Source: Vibrio cidicii
GTDB lineage: Bacteria; Pseudomonadota; Gammaproteobacteria; Enterobacterales; Vibrionaceae
Assembly: GCF_009763805.1 (NCBI RefSeq)
Contig: NZ_CP046803.1
Location: 372,001-436,000, forward strand
Direction: 5' to 3'
Length of the DNA: 64,000 bases
Shown: in pieces, positions 11,961 through 22,139 of the stretch
Layout: each line of letters starts with the position of its first letter
Position numbering within the stretch: the stretch's first letter is position 1
The notes under the pieces: model-generated
The model's input: only the letters and a program-made list of their open reading frames with translations
Database searches by the model: none
Told to the model about the DNA's origin: nothing
Made by a program: the position numbers and the translations under genes

Positions 11961-12116
11961 ACTCCACCAACCCAACAGTTTAAACACGCTAAATGATTGA
12001 GTTGTTAATATTTACACCGAAGTTGTAAGTGGACATCTTGGCCCACCTGACGTGACGTGCGCGACTTCTTTACCCGCACGAATGCAGAGCCCATCTTTTC
12101 GCGACTCTCAACCGTC

Positions 12117-15100
12117 TCAATACAGTGCCCCCTTAACAGAAATCGCGGAACCGCTTCGCGACGGCACAACATCAATACGCTGCGCCATTTGCTCTTTCAT
12201 TTCCGCTACGTGGGAAATCACCCCGATCATTCGCCCGCTCTGTTGTAAATCCACCAGCGTTTGCACCGCCAGATCGAGCGACTCCGGATCCAAGCTGCCG
12301 AATCCTTCATCGATAAACAGCGTATCAAGGCGAATACCACCACTGTAAGATTGCACCACATCCGACAAACCGAGCGCTAAAGAGAGTGCCGCCATGAAGG
12401 ATTCTCCGCCAGACAAGGTGGCAACATCGCGCGATTTGCCGGTGTAACTGTCTTCCACCACCAGATCTAAGCCACGCCCCGCCACGCCTTTAAAGCCTTC
12501 GGTTTTGCGGCTGAGGATATATCGTCCACGACTCATTAAGCTCAAACGTTGCGACGCTTGGATCAACACATCATCCAGCAACACGCCCAGCACAAAGCGA
12601 TGTAAGCTGATTCGGCTGCCCGTTTTACCACTGGCGACATCGTAAAGCGTACCATAAATCTTGTATTCCTCTTCAAGGCGATGATTGAGCTGATGTAACT
12701 CGGCGATCTTGCGCTGCACACTTTCCAGTTTGGTGACCAAAGAGCGCACACTATCTCGCTCATTTTTGACTTGCAGATAGCGCTGTTCGGACTCTGTCAC
12801 CGCCAGCTCTTGCTGCGCTAGATCTGGTGGCTGTTTATCTTGCAATCGCTGCTGGAAATCCTGATAAGTCTGCTGCAAACGGGTGGTCTGCTGTTGGAAC
12901 TGCTCCAGTTCTTGCTTCCATTGGTCCAACTGGCTGGGCTCTGCCCGCTGCGCCAAGTAGTGCTGCTCGTCGCTAAAGGCTGACGCGTCGAGAGCCTCAC
13001 GCCAAGCCAAATGATGTTGTTCACTCCGATGCTCTATTTGCGACAACATGTCGCTGTGCACTTTTAGTTCACTACGCTGTGCCGATAGCGTTTGTTTGAT
13101 CTCATCAAGGCGTTTTTGACTGAGCTCTTTGGCTTGTTGCCATGTTTCGATCTGTCGGCTGAGCGTGGCAATTTTCTGCTCAACCAAAGTCACGTCACTC
13201 CATTCGCTGGCGATCTGCTGACTAAATTTGCTTAGCTGTTCACGCTTTTCTTTTAACGTCGCAGAGGCAGAAGTGAGTTGTTGGGTGAGATCTTTCTCCA
13301 TGGCATCACCTTTGCCACAGCGCTCGCTCAGTTGCTGGACATGACTCTCCAACTGAGCGAGGTTGATCGCTTGCATTTTTTTGAGCTCGGCTTGCAGCTC
13401 CAGCAGCTGGGCTTGCAGCGCCTCAATTGAGGTATCCAACAAGGCGCCCATCAGTGCTGCGCTTTGTGCCACTGCTTCTTGCTGTTGAGTGATTTTAGAC
13501 AGGTGTAACGCCAGCGCATTCTCGCTCTGGTTAAAAACGGCGAGCGCGTTTTTCTCCCGCTCGCGCGCCTGCTCCACTTGCACTTTACTGACCGGCTCTC
13601 CCGCAAAGCTCGCTTTTGCGGGATGATCTCGGCTGCCACAGACCGGGCAAGGGTCGCCTTGACTAAGACGTTCAGCAAGGATCGCCGCTTGTTCATTGTG
13701 CCAGCTCAGCTCAACCCGATCGGCACTTTGCTGAGCGTTTAACCAGTGCTGCTTTGCCTGTTGTTGCGCCTGCTGCTTGGCTTGTGTCTGCGAGTGCAAA
13801 TCTTGCAAACCTTGCTGAAGTTTCAGGTGGTGCGTGTAGTCGTTGATCTGGCGTTTCAGTTCCCCTTCACGCGCTTCAAGCTTTGGCTGCTCCGCCAGTG
13901 CCTGCTTGCCTTGGTCAAAGACGCTGGTGGCCGATTGCAACTCTTGCTGCATCACCGTTTTGTGCGCTTGCACGCGCTGCAATTGATGCTCCAGCTTTTC
14001 AACTTCTGCGCCTAAATGGACAATCTCTTGTTCAAATTGCGCTTTTTGCATCAGCTTGGCCTTGGCGATTTCTAAGGCAAACTTTTCTTGCTGTAGCTCA
14101 GGAATGCGTTCAGCTTGCTGCTGGGCCTGGGTATGCTGCTGCTCTAACTCATTCGCTTGCTGTGTTGCACTGCTTAGTGAAGCATTAAGCTCATCAATTT
14201 TGCTTTGCTGTTGAACAATATCGTTAAGGATACTCTTCCACTGATGATAGGGCCCATCGAGTTGCTGCGCTTGGCGGGCATGCTCTAGCTGCAGCGCTAA
14301 AGCTTGCATCGACTCCTTTTTGCCCAGATGAGTATCGAGCGCACTTTTCGCTGCCGCCTGTTTATTAAACTCTTCCAGCAAGGATTTGGCCGTAAGGAGA
14401 GCTTGTTTGGCGTCGTTGTAGCGGCCTAAGTGCTGTTGTTCTTGCAGGTTCAACTCAGTGAGCACGCTTTGCTGCTCTTTCAATGTCTCTGTCAGAGACG
14501 ATTCATCACTGACCTCAGCCACATCCAGCGCCCCACGGATCTGCTCATCAAACTTCTCTTTGGCGCTGCTGATCGCCTGTGCTTTCTCTTTCAGGGCAAA
14601 TTCGATGCGTTTGTATATTTCCGTTTGGAACAGCTGGCCAAATATCTCTTCACGCTCTTTGGAACTCGCAAGCAACAGTTCGCGAAATTTCCCTTGTGGG
14701 AGCACCATCACTTGGCGAAACTGAGTCTCGCTTAGACCAATCAACTCAGCGACTTTGCCTTTCACTTCGTTGGTTTTGGCGGTGATCAGTTTTTCTTCGT
14801 CATCGAGTAAATAGAGCGACGCAGTGTGTTTTTTTACCGTCGTCCCTTCTCCACGCGCCTTGGCCGCTTCTTGCTCTGGCGAACGTTGAACGCGGTAACG
14901 TCTGCCGTGTAAGACGAATTCGAGAGTGACTTCGGTCGGAGTTTTCACATCGGCGAGATCACAACGCATCTGCGTGCCCTGCCGCTCATTACCCGTGGTT
15001 TCGCCATACAAAGCGTAGCAGATGGCGTCCAATATCGAGGTTTTCCCTGATCCCGTTGGCCCGTTGATCAAAAACAGTGGGTTAGATCCGAGTAAGGTAA

Positions 15101-15164
15101 AGTCGATCTCTTCACGGCCAGCAAAAGGGCCGAATGCTTGCATGGTGAGTTTGATGGGTTTCAT
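12117..15164 (-). CDS. sbcC: Nuclease SbcCD, ATPase subunit SbcC
   Basis: A 1015-residue SMC/Rad50-like ATPase that pairs with SbcD to cleave DNA hairpins and process blocked ends. Walker A is GPTGSGKT at residues 35-42. Long Gln/Glu/Leu-rich coiled coils run on both sides of the zinc hook CPVC (Cys506 and Cys509). The C-terminal lobe has the ABC signature LSGGESFMAALSLALGLS and Walker B LDTLFIDEGFGSLDPESL. Length is close to the usual 1050. It lies 12 bases downstream of sbcD on the same strand, the normal sbcDC operon. No clear terminator follows. Confidence 0.96.
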   Translation of the reverse strand: MKPIKLTMQAFGPFAGREEIDFTLLGSNPLFLINGPTGSGKTSILDAICYALYGETTGNERQGTQMRCDLADVKTPTEVTLEFVLHGRRYRVQRSPEQEAAKARGEGTTVKKHTASLYLLDDEEKLITAKTNEVKGKVAELIGLSETQFRQVMVLPQGKFRELLLASSKEREEIFGQLFQTEIYKRIEFALKEKAQAISSAKEKFDEQIRGALDVAEVSDESSLTETLKEQQSVLTELNLQEQQHLGRYNDAKQALLTAKSLLEEFNKQAAAKSALDTHLGKKESMQALALQLEHARQAQQLDGPYHQWKSILNDIVQQQSKIDELNASLSSATQQANELEQQHTQAQQQAERIPELQQEKFALEIAKAKLMQKAQFEQEIVHLGAEVEKLEHQLQRVQAHKTVMQQELQSATSVFDQGKQALAEQPKLEAREGELKRQINDYTHHLKLQQGLQDLHSQTQAKQQAQQQAKQHWLNAQQSADRVELSWHNEQAAILAERLSQGDPCPVCGSRDHPAKASFAGEPVSKVQVEQAREREKNALAVFNQSENALALHLSKITQQQEAVAQSAALMGALLDTSIEALQAQLLELQAELKKMQAINLAQLESHVQQLSERCGKGDAMEKDLTQQLTSASATLKEKREQLSKFSQQIASEWSDVTLVEQKIATLSRQIETWQQAKELSQKRLDEIKQTLSAQRSELKVHSDMLSQIEHRSEQHHLAWREALDASAFSDEQHYLAQRAEPSQLDQWKQELEQFQQQTTRLQQTYQDFQQRLQDKQPPDLAQQELAVTESEQRYLQVKNERDSVRSLVTKLESVQRKIAELHQLNHRLEEEYKIYGTLYDVASGKTGSRISLHRFVLGVLLDDVLIQASQRLSLMSRGRYILSRKTEGFKGVAGRGLDLVVEDSYTGKSRDVATLSGGESFMAALSLALGLSDVVQSYSGGIRLDTLFIDEGFGSLDPESLDLAVQTLVDLQQSGRMIGVISHVAEMKEQMAQRIDVVPSRSGSAISVKGALY

Positions 15165-15176
15165 GCTCTCTCGCCC

Positions 15177-16311
15177 TTACTGTTTCAACAAATCTTTGAC
15201 AATGGCGCTGAGCGCCTGATCTTGCGCGCTGCTCAATTCGCTCTCTTGCGCTTCGCGGAAAAAATCACGGAACATATCCACTTCACTGCGCGCCAGTTTT
15301 GCTTGCGCCATTTGTTGTTCTACGCCAATCAACATGCCCGGTTTCTCTAAATGCAAAACGTTCGGATAGACCGCACGAAGCTTGTCCATCGGATTAAGGA
15401 TCGCGTGCTTATCCAGCAAGCGCACCAATAGGTAATCGTCCGCATTAGGATCTGTTTTGCCACGCGTAATGATGTCATCCAGCTCCCCCTCCAGCACGCG
15501 CATTTCTCGCGGTGCTTTGAGCGCGACATGCTCAGCGTTAGCAAATCCGTTTTCATCGAGCGTTACCAGCGTAAACCCTTTCTTTTGGTGCTGCTCGGAA
15601 AAGCTGTATTTCATCAACGAGCCACTATATCGGATGTGGGCTTCACTGCGCTGCTGCGGCTGATGCAGATGGCCAAGCGCAACGTAGTCAAAGCAGCGAA
15701 AATGGTCCGCACTAACTCGATCCGAACCGCCAATGGAGAGCGGCCGCTCCGAATCACTACTCTCTCCGCCATCCACAAAACAGTGGCTCAGCAGCACGCT
15801 TTTCTGCACGTGTTGCAAACGGGCCTTAATCTCTTCAACCAATACTTTGTGCGCTTGGTCGTAGTCTTTCACATCAGCGTCAAAGGCAAAACGCACCTGC
15901 TCTGGATCGCTATAGGGCATGCAATAAAAAGCCACCTGACCCGCTTGCTCACTTTCCACTACCACAGGAGTCAGCATTTGCTTGAAGTTACTGATGATGT
16001 GTAACCCGGCTTGTTTCATTTGCGAAGCACCAAAACCGAGTCGCTGCGCGCCATCATGATTGCCGGGAATGATGATCATCGGCGTGTTCAGCTCGCCGCA
16101 AACGCGCGTAACGGTTTGGTCGAGCAGTTTCTACCGCGGCGGTTGGTGGTACAGAGCGATCGAAAATATCCCCCGCCACGACAACGGCGTCGACCGGATG
16201 CTGCGCGATGTATTCAATCAGTTGATCAAGAACGGAGCTTTGGTCTTCCAACAGAGAGACGTTGTGAAACTGGCGGCCTAGATGCCAGTCAGAGGTATGA
16301 ATAAACTTCAT
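15177..16311 (-). CDS. sbcD: Nuclease SbcCD, nuclease subunit SbcD; single-base frameshift
   Basis: Mn-dependent metallophosphatase-type nuclease of the SbcCD complex, 377 residues after correction (family about 400). The N-terminal part carries DWHLG (metal ligands Asp8 and His10) and GDIFDR. The next part carries PGNHDGAQRLGFG. The two parts are in different frames. On the minus strand the reading breaks after PTAAVE, where GAAAC (minus strand; GTTTC at 16127-16131 on plus) has one A too many. Removing it gives AAVELLDQTVTRVCGELNTP, which joins both parts. It is the first gene of sbcDC, and its stop lies 12 bases before sbcC. Confidence 0.93.
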
Positions 16312-16444
16312 GGATTGTCACTTACACCAACGAACGTATGACGGAATGCCACGTTTTTCAGGCGATAGCATAGCCTGAAAAATCGGCCATTTCATCGTAT
16401 CAAGCGGTGAAATTGACATCCGAAGTGATTGAAAGGGCAATAAA

Positions 16445-16459
16445 TGGGCGAAACGCCCA
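16445..16459 (-). terminator. Short hairpin after the diguanylate cyclase gene
   Basis: Six-base arms TGGGCG/CGCCCA with an AAA loop lie 34 bases past the stop of the diguanylate cyclase gene. There is no good T run, so termination is uncertain. Confidence 0.35.
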
Positions 16460-16492
16460 CAAACTCATACTTATTGATGGCTAGCATTAGAC

Positions 16493-19372
16493 TTAGCACT
16501 CCGTGCGGTTTCGCCCGTTGCGTTTGGCTTTGAGCAGTGCGTGATCGGCGCGTTTAAGCACTTCTTCATAGCTCTGCGCATTATCGCTATCGGCAAAACC
16601 AATGCTGGCGGTGATAGTGAGATCCGGATCGATATCATCAAAACGGCTCTGCTCGATACGCTCTCTCAACTGCTCAAAATAGGCGTACGGCTGGTCGCCT
16701 TGGTACAACAGGGTGAACTCTTCCCCGCCCCATCTTGCGGTTTTTTCAGGTGATTGCGCATAATCTCGTAAAATGTGAGCGATGGCGACAATCGCTTTGT
16801 CACCAGCCAGATGGGAATATTTATCATTGATTCGCTTAAAGAAATCGATATCCAAGATCGCGACAAAGAAACGCTGCTGATTTTCCTTAGCGTGATTGAA
16901 AGTCGCTTTGATCTCGTTATCAAAGGCGCGGCGATTCGCCAAGCCAGTTAATACATCTTCTTTTGACAATCTTTCATACTTCTCCGCTTGCGCTCGGATC
17001 TCTTGCGTTTGCAGTGCCACTTGTTTTTTCAATTGAAGCTCATTGCGTTTAAGCGCGCTTAGCCGCCAGCGAATCGCAGCCACGAGCAGGATCAGTGCTG
17101 CCAGTGCAACGGCAATACGAACTTCCGTACGCTGCCAAAAAGAGGGGTAGACAGTAAATTGGTAAACATGCTGCGCATCATGCCACTCACCGTACGGCGA
17201 GCGTGCGCTGATGCACAAACGGTATTCCCCAGGCGGCAGATAGGTGTATTCCACCGTGGTCGCATTACCGCGATACGACCAATCGTTGTCAAACCCTTCC
17301 AGTTTGGTCCGGTATTGCAAACGTTCAGACATCACAAAGCCCAGCCCAACGTAAGAGAAAGAGATACGCGTCGTGCCCGAAGGAACTTGGCCTTGCACGT
17401 CGACATTCATGCTGGCGGCGTCAAATTTTACTGATTCGAGCACAACGGGTAACAGATGGGCCTCATTGTGCGTCAAACTATCGGGATGAATCGAAGCAAC
17501 GCCTTTTGCTGTGGCGAAATAGAGACGCCCTGAACGGCTGATTATCGCGGCCGGATTGGAGCCACCGTTTGCCTGGCTACTGGCCATACCATCATTTTCG
17601 TCGTAATGCTCAAACTCTAAACTGGCATACATGCCGTCTGCAACCCGATGTGCTTGCTCGTAGCCAATGCGCCAAATACCTCGGTTACTTGACAACCAGA
17701 AGTGACCTTGGCCATCGTTAACCACTTGGAAAAATTTGTCGATGGGCAACCCCTGCGGACGCCCAACAAGCGCTGTGGTTTTATCCCGTTGCCGATAGCG
17801 CACCACACCACGATCTGTGGCGATCCACACATAGCCCGGCTCGATATAAAAACCGAAAGCGTATTGAGCAGCTTCCAGCTTGTCTAAATTGAGGCGAGAA
17901 AAATGCTCACCAGAGAGAACGCTGACACCAAGCCCAGTTCCCACCCAAATTTTACCGAACTCATCTTCCGCCAGTGCCATCACATAGTTATCAACCAGCT
18001 CGCCATTTTCTTTACTGAAATAGCTCAAAACACCGTCTGGTGAGCGTTTCACTAACCCCGCAGGCGTTCCTATCCATAAATTATTCTGACTATCTTGAAG
18101 CAAAGCGCGAATTTCATTAGTCGGTAAGCCACTATTTTCACTAAGAAATAAGCTTAGCTGCCCAGATTGGAACACCATCAGGCCATGTTGGTAGGTGCCA
18201 ACCCAAGCGCTGTCTGCGCTTCGCTTTGCCAAGCTCAGCACGGAGAGATTCTCACCGTGACTCCGTACCGCTCGCGCCCCTGAGCTATCCAGCACACTCA
18301 GGCCATTGCTGCTACCGATTAGCAGATTATCGTCAGCTATCTCCAGCAGAGTGCGGACATAGTTGCCTATCAAACCTTGTTCTTGAGTCACAGAAACAAA
18401 GGGAGCTTCTCGTAAACGGATAATCCCGCCATTGGTGCCGATCCAGATGTTACCTTGCTGATCTTCAAGCCAAGAGAGCACGCGGTTATTTGGCAGCCCT
18501 TGACGAACGTCTAGCCATTCCAACCCATGCGAACTCAAGCGTGCCACACCTCGATTGATAGTGCCAAACCAAATACTGCCCGCTCTGTCTTGCTCAACCA
18601 CCGTAACCACGGTGTTTAACAGTGCATTCTCTAAAGGGCTGAGGATTTGCCCGTCCCAGCGCCAAGCGCCACGGTTTGTACCCAGTAGAATATCGCCGTT
18701 AGGCGCTGATGAGACATAAGAGACACGCTCAAATTGAGTCGAAGAGAGTTTTTGTGCCGCGTTCTCGGTTAGGCGGTAGAGCCCGGCATCCGTTGCCGCA
18801 ATAATCGCTCCATTCGCATCCTGAGCAAGGCGATAAGCGCTTATATTGGTTAATCGCCATTGATCTTCGCCATAACGACCATCATTAAGATGCGGGCGAA
18901 ACACTACCCCTTTACCTTCAATGGCAAACCATAAGTTTTGCTGTAAATCGACAAAAATATAATTGACCAGCCCGGCAAGCGGGGGTTGCTCATGCCAAGT
19001 ATAACCTTGACGAAGTGCTAAACTACCGCGTGCACCGCCCACCCACAAACGATTGGCACTGTCTGCCGTCAGCGAGCGCGTGCCAGAATCGAGCATATGC
19101 GTGTGCGGATTCCGATCAAAACGTTTGAAATTGAGACCATTGTAACGAGCAACCCCTTCCCAAGTAGCAAACCACAAGTAGCCATCTTGGGTCTGAACAA
19201 TGGCATTAATGCTATTGTGGGGTAACCCCTGATTTGAACTCCAAGTTTCAGAGAAGTAATCGGATAGACGTAGTGGCTGAGCAAAAAGAGAAGTCGAGCA
19301 CAAAGCGGTCAGTATCAAAATCGCCAATCGCCTAGAATGAAAGAACAGAGGTGCCCAGTTTATACTACTCAT
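16493..19372 (-). CDS. Membrane diguanylate cyclase with periplasmic beta-propeller sensor
   Basis: A 959-residue protein predicted to make c-di-GMP in response to an external signal. A signal sequence or anchor (about 10-31, ending SLFAQP) precedes some 600 residues of two-component-regulator propeller repeats. These recur as NAIVQTQDGYLWFATWEGVAR, LEDQQGNIWIGTNGGIIRL and LLQDSQNNLWIGTPAGLVK. A YYY-type Ig fold follows (about 650-745, with YTYLPPGEYRLCI), then one membrane helix (about 751-768) and a short coiled coil. The GGDEF domain has DVLTGLANRRAFD, DIDFFKRINDKYSH and the active motif GGEEF at 882-886. The RxxD inhibitory site five residues before GGEEF is absent, so product inhibition at that site is not expected. 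The ligand is unknown. Confidence 0.9.
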   Translation of the reverse strand: MSSINWAPLFFHSRRLAILILTALCSTSLFAQPLRLSDYFSETWSSNQGLPHNSINAIVQTQDGYLWFATWEGVARYNGLNFKRFDRNPHTHMLDSGTRSLTADSANRLWVGGARGSLALRQGYTWHEQPPLAGLVNYIFVDLQQNLWFAIEGKGVVFRPHLNDGRYGEDQWRLTNISAYRLAQDANGAIIAATDAGLYRLTENAAQKLSSTQFERVSYVSSAPNGDILLGTNRGAWRWDGQILSPLENALLNTVVTVVEQDRAGSIWFGTINRGVARLSSHGLEWLDVRQGLPNNRVLSWLEDQQGNIWIGTNGGIIRLREAPFVSVTQEQGLIGNYVRTLLEIADDNLLIGSSNGLSVLDSSGARAVRSHGENLSVLSLAKRSADSAWVGTYQHGLMVFQSGQLSLFLSENSGLPTNEIRALLQDSQNNLWIGTPAGLVKRSPDGVLSYFSKENGELVDNYVMALAEDEFGKIWVGTGLGVSVLSGEHFSRLNLDKLEAAQYAFGFYIEPGYVWIATDRGVVRYRQRDKTTALVGRPQGLPIDKFFQVVNDGQGHFWLSSNRGIWRIGYEQAHRVADGMYASLEFEHYDENDGMASSQANGGSNPAAIISRSGRLYFATAKGVASIHPDSLTHNEAHLLPVVLESVKFDAASMNVDVQGQVPSGTTRISFSYVGLGFVMSERLQYRTKLEGFDNDWSYRGNATTVEYTYLPPGEYRLCISARSPYGEWHDAQHVYQFTVYPSFWQRTEVRIAVALAALILLVAAIRWRLSALKRNELQLKKQVALQTQEIRAQAEKYERLSKEDVLTGLANRRAFDNEIKATFNHAKENQQRFFVAILDIDFFKRINDKYSHLAGDKAIVAIAHILRDYAQSPEKTARWGGEEFTLLYQGDQPYAYFEQLRERIEQSRFDDIDPDLTITASIGFADSDNAQSYEEVLKRADHALLKAKRNGRNRTEC

Positions 19373-19629
19373 TTACGTCATTTTCCTTCACTGGGGTTTT
19401 AAACCAAACGGCAACCAACGAAACCGCCGCAAAATATTTATGATATAAATATAAATTAACATCTAAGACACAACAATATAGTGGTGATTTATACAGGCAG
19501 TATGGCGTATGGAATTCGTCACCTTGTGACAAAACTCTCATGCTCAGAGAAAACACCAGAATCAAGCAAAATAATCAAGCCAATACACACTCACCGTTTC
19601 GCCAAATACTTCTCTTCGCATAAAGTTCG

Positions 19630-20586
19630 TTACACCAATTGGTAGGCTTTTAAAAGCACCAACCCAATCGTACAGGTGATGGTTGAAAGCACCGTGGTCA
19701 AGGCAATAATGTTTGCCGCTAATGTGGCATTGCCTCCCATCGAGCGCGCCATCACATAACTTGCCGCAGCGACAGGCGAAGCATTCATAAAAAATAGAAT
19801 ACCCAGTTCTATACCGCGAAATCCGAGCAGATAGGCGGTGCCGGTCACAAGCACTGGTGCCAAAACCAACTTGTAGCTGCTGGCAAACCAAGTGGGGCGA
19901 CTTTCATTCTTGAGCAAACTGAAATTAAGTGAGCCGCCCGTACACAAAAGCGCCAAAGGTAGTGTCATCTTAGACAGATAATTACCGGCATCTATTGCGA
20001 CTTGCGGAACGGGAATAGACAACAAGTAAAATGCGACGCCAGAGAGGATAGCGATGATCAGCGGATTTTTGGTTAGGGTTTTAAACACCACTTTGAGCGC
20101 TTTGTCACCGCTGTTTTTACCTTTCGGCGACAAGCAGATCACTGCTTGAACGTTGTAGATAAAAGTGGTCACCGCAACATAGATCGCAGCCAGCGCGACA
20201 CCCTGAGAGCCATAGGCGTTGGCCACATAAGCGATACCAATAATGCCCGTATTGGCGCGAAAACCACCTTGAATCACCACCCCTTGGTCTGGGGATGATT
20301 TAAACAGCAGTTTGACAGAGATGAAGGTAAAAACAAAAAAAACGATGTTGGCAACAATGCCAAAATTGACAAAATGACTGGCGGCGGAAAAGTCGTGTTC
20401 GGCGCTGACCAGACTGAGAAACAGCATGGTGGGCAAAGTAACCTGGAACACCAGTTTGGAGCCTACTTCGATAAAAGGCTCGTTGATCAATCCGATACGT
20501 TTAAAAAACACCCCCAGCAGCAACATCAGACAGATAGGGCCAGTGACCGACAAGGAAAACTGTAACTGAGCTAAAAGTGATTCCAT
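19630..20586 (-). CDS. AEC-family (auxin efflux carrier-like) transporter
   Basis: A 318-residue inner-membrane protein with about ten hydrophobic segments. The family exports or exchanges small carboxylates (malonate and malate are known cases). The start is taken at MESLLAQLQFS; an ATG six codons upstream is also possible. Typical family segments are GPICLMLLLGVFFKRIGLI near the N terminus and NTGIIGIAYVANAYG in the middle. It is divergent from the GTPase gene at 20920. The substrate cannot be told from sequence. Confidence 0.85.
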   Translation of the reverse strand: MESLLAQLQFSLSVTGPICLMLLLGVFFKRIGLINEPFIEVGSKLVFQVTLPTMLFLSLVSAEHDFSAASHFVNFGIVANIVFFVFTFISVKLLFKSSPDQGVVIQGGFRANTGIIGIAYVANAYGSQGVALAAIYVAVTTFIYNVQAVICLSPKGKNSGDKALKVVFKTLTKNPLIIAILSGVAFYLLSIPVPQVAIDAGNYLSKMTLPLALLCTGGSLNFSLLKNESRPTWFASSYKLVLAPVLVTGTAYLLGFRGIELGILFFMNASPVAAASYVMARSMGGNATLAANIIALTTVLSTITCTIGLVLLKAYQLV

Positions 20587-20757
20587 CAAGCATCCCGCTG
20601 GCAAGTAAGTTTTAAGTGACTGATTGTTGTCTCAGCGCAATCTTTCGTCCAGTTATTTCACTGTTTTTGCATTATTTACCGTAGATTCTAAGCGTTATGG
20701 TTCGAACAATTCACTGGCCGTGCCTTTCTATCGTCCTTCCATTTTTCCGCAAGATTT

Positions 20758-20801
20758 TGCAATAAGCTTAAGCAAAATGTGCAATAAACCTAAGCAAAAT
20801 G
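20758..20801 (+). repeat. Two-copy 22-bp tandem repeat in an intergenic region
   Basis: Two adjacent 22-base units share TGCAATAA at the start and TAAGCAAAATG at the end and differ only in three middle bases (GCT versus ACC). They lie between divergent genes, about 120 bases before the GTPase start. They may be paired binding sites or a simple duplication. Confidence 0.6.
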
Positions 20802-20919
20802 GATACCGCAGCCAATCTCAAGTACAATGCCCCATATCCAATTTGCGCAAAGCATTTCTTTTTATGTGAACCGCAAGGTGTCACATAAAAATCGATAAAG
20901 TTAAGGATTTATATTCCCA

Positions 20920-21865
20920 ATGGTGAACAACTCAATTCAATGGTTTCCTGGGCACATGCACAAAGCCCGCAAAGAGATCGAAGAAGCCATTCCACAAGTC
21001 GACGTAATTATTGAAGTGCTTGATGCACGTATTCCTTTTAGCAGTGAAAATCCGCTTATTTCTAAAATTCGTGGAGAAAAACCTGTGGTTAAGGTCCTGA
21101 ACAAACGCGATTTGGCCGACCCAGAAACTGACTCAGTTGTGGATCGAACATCTTGAAAAAGAGCAAAACGTGAAAGCGATGGCGATCACCACCTCTCAAA
21201 CGCAGGAAGTGCACAAGATCATGGAGCTCTGCCGCAAGCTGGCCCCGCATCGAGAAGAGATCGGCAAAAACATTCGTACCATGATTATGGGCATCCCGAA
21301 CGTTGGCAAATCAACCATCATCAACACGCTGGCTGGACGAGCCATCGCTCAAACAGGTAACCAACCTGCCGTGACTCGCCGTCAGCAACGTATCAATCTG
21401 CAAAACGGGATTGTGCTCTCTGATACTCCAGGGATCTTGTGGCCTAAAGTTGAAAACCCGCACAGTGGCTTTCGCCTTGCCGCCACCGGAGCCGTTAAAG
21501 ATACCGCCATGGAATACGATGAAGTGGCTTTTTACACCGTCGAGTATCTCGCCAAACACTACCCGCAAAAACTCAAAGATCGCTATCAGATAGACGAGCT
21601 TCCAGAATCCGATGTAGAGCTGATGGAAGAAATCGGGCGCAATCGGGGGGCATTGCGCTCTGGTGGCCGAGTGGACTTACATAAAGCCAGTGAGATCCTA
21701 CTGCATGAGCTACGTAATGGTACTTTAGGGCAGATAACGCTTGAGAGACCAGAGATGATCACTCAAGAACTGATCGAAGTTGAAATCGAAGCCGCACGCC
21801 GCGCGGAAGAAAAAGCCAAGCAAAAAGAGGAACGTAGAAAACGCTACCTCAAGAACAAACGCTGA
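20920..21865 (+). CDS. ylqF: Ribosome-assembly GTPase of the YlqF/RbgA family; single-base frameshift
   Basis: Circularly permuted GTPase, 314 residues after correction. Motifs come in the family's permuted order: NKRD (G4) near residue 62, then GIPNVGKST (G1) and DTPG (G3). In Bacillus, RbgA acts in late large-subunit assembly; the role in vibrios is inferred. The first frame stops at 21156 after DPETDSVVDRTS. Removing one A from GAAAC at 21124-21128 gives DPELTQLWIEHLEKEQ and joins the second frame. The C-terminal tail is strongly basic (KQKEERRKRYLKNKR), suited to RNA contact. It has its own terminator. Confidence 0.92.
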
Positions 21866-21905
21866 TCCAAAAAAGCCTGTTCTTCCTATCATCACCTCAT
21901 TTTTC

Positions 21906-21933
21906 AGGGACGTATTTTACGTCCCTCTTTTTT
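21906..21933 (+). terminator. Terminator of the GTPase gene
   Basis: Eight-base arms AGGGACGT/ACGTCCCT (21906-21913, 21919-21926) are followed by CTTTTTTT. Confidence 0.9.
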
Positions 21934-22139
21934 AGCCTTTTATAATCAATAAGCTAATAATTCTATTTATTTTATACTCCCTAAGGGTAGATAAAGATTA
22001 AAAGTATCAAATAAGGAACAACTATATTTGCTACTTCTCACAAAAATATAATTATTCACCAATGACATTCGTTGAATACTGAGCGATAAATTACTCGTCA
22101 GCTGGCGCTTGTCTGTGTATTTTTATAGAGAATAAAATT

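Noticed and set aside
15528..16004. 158-residue frame opposite sbcD
   Set aside because: A shadow of the conserved SbcD reading frame; no start signal.
20624..20869. 81-residue frame before the GTPase gene
   Set aside because: It runs through the intergenic tandem repeat and lacks protein-like character or a ribosome-binding site.
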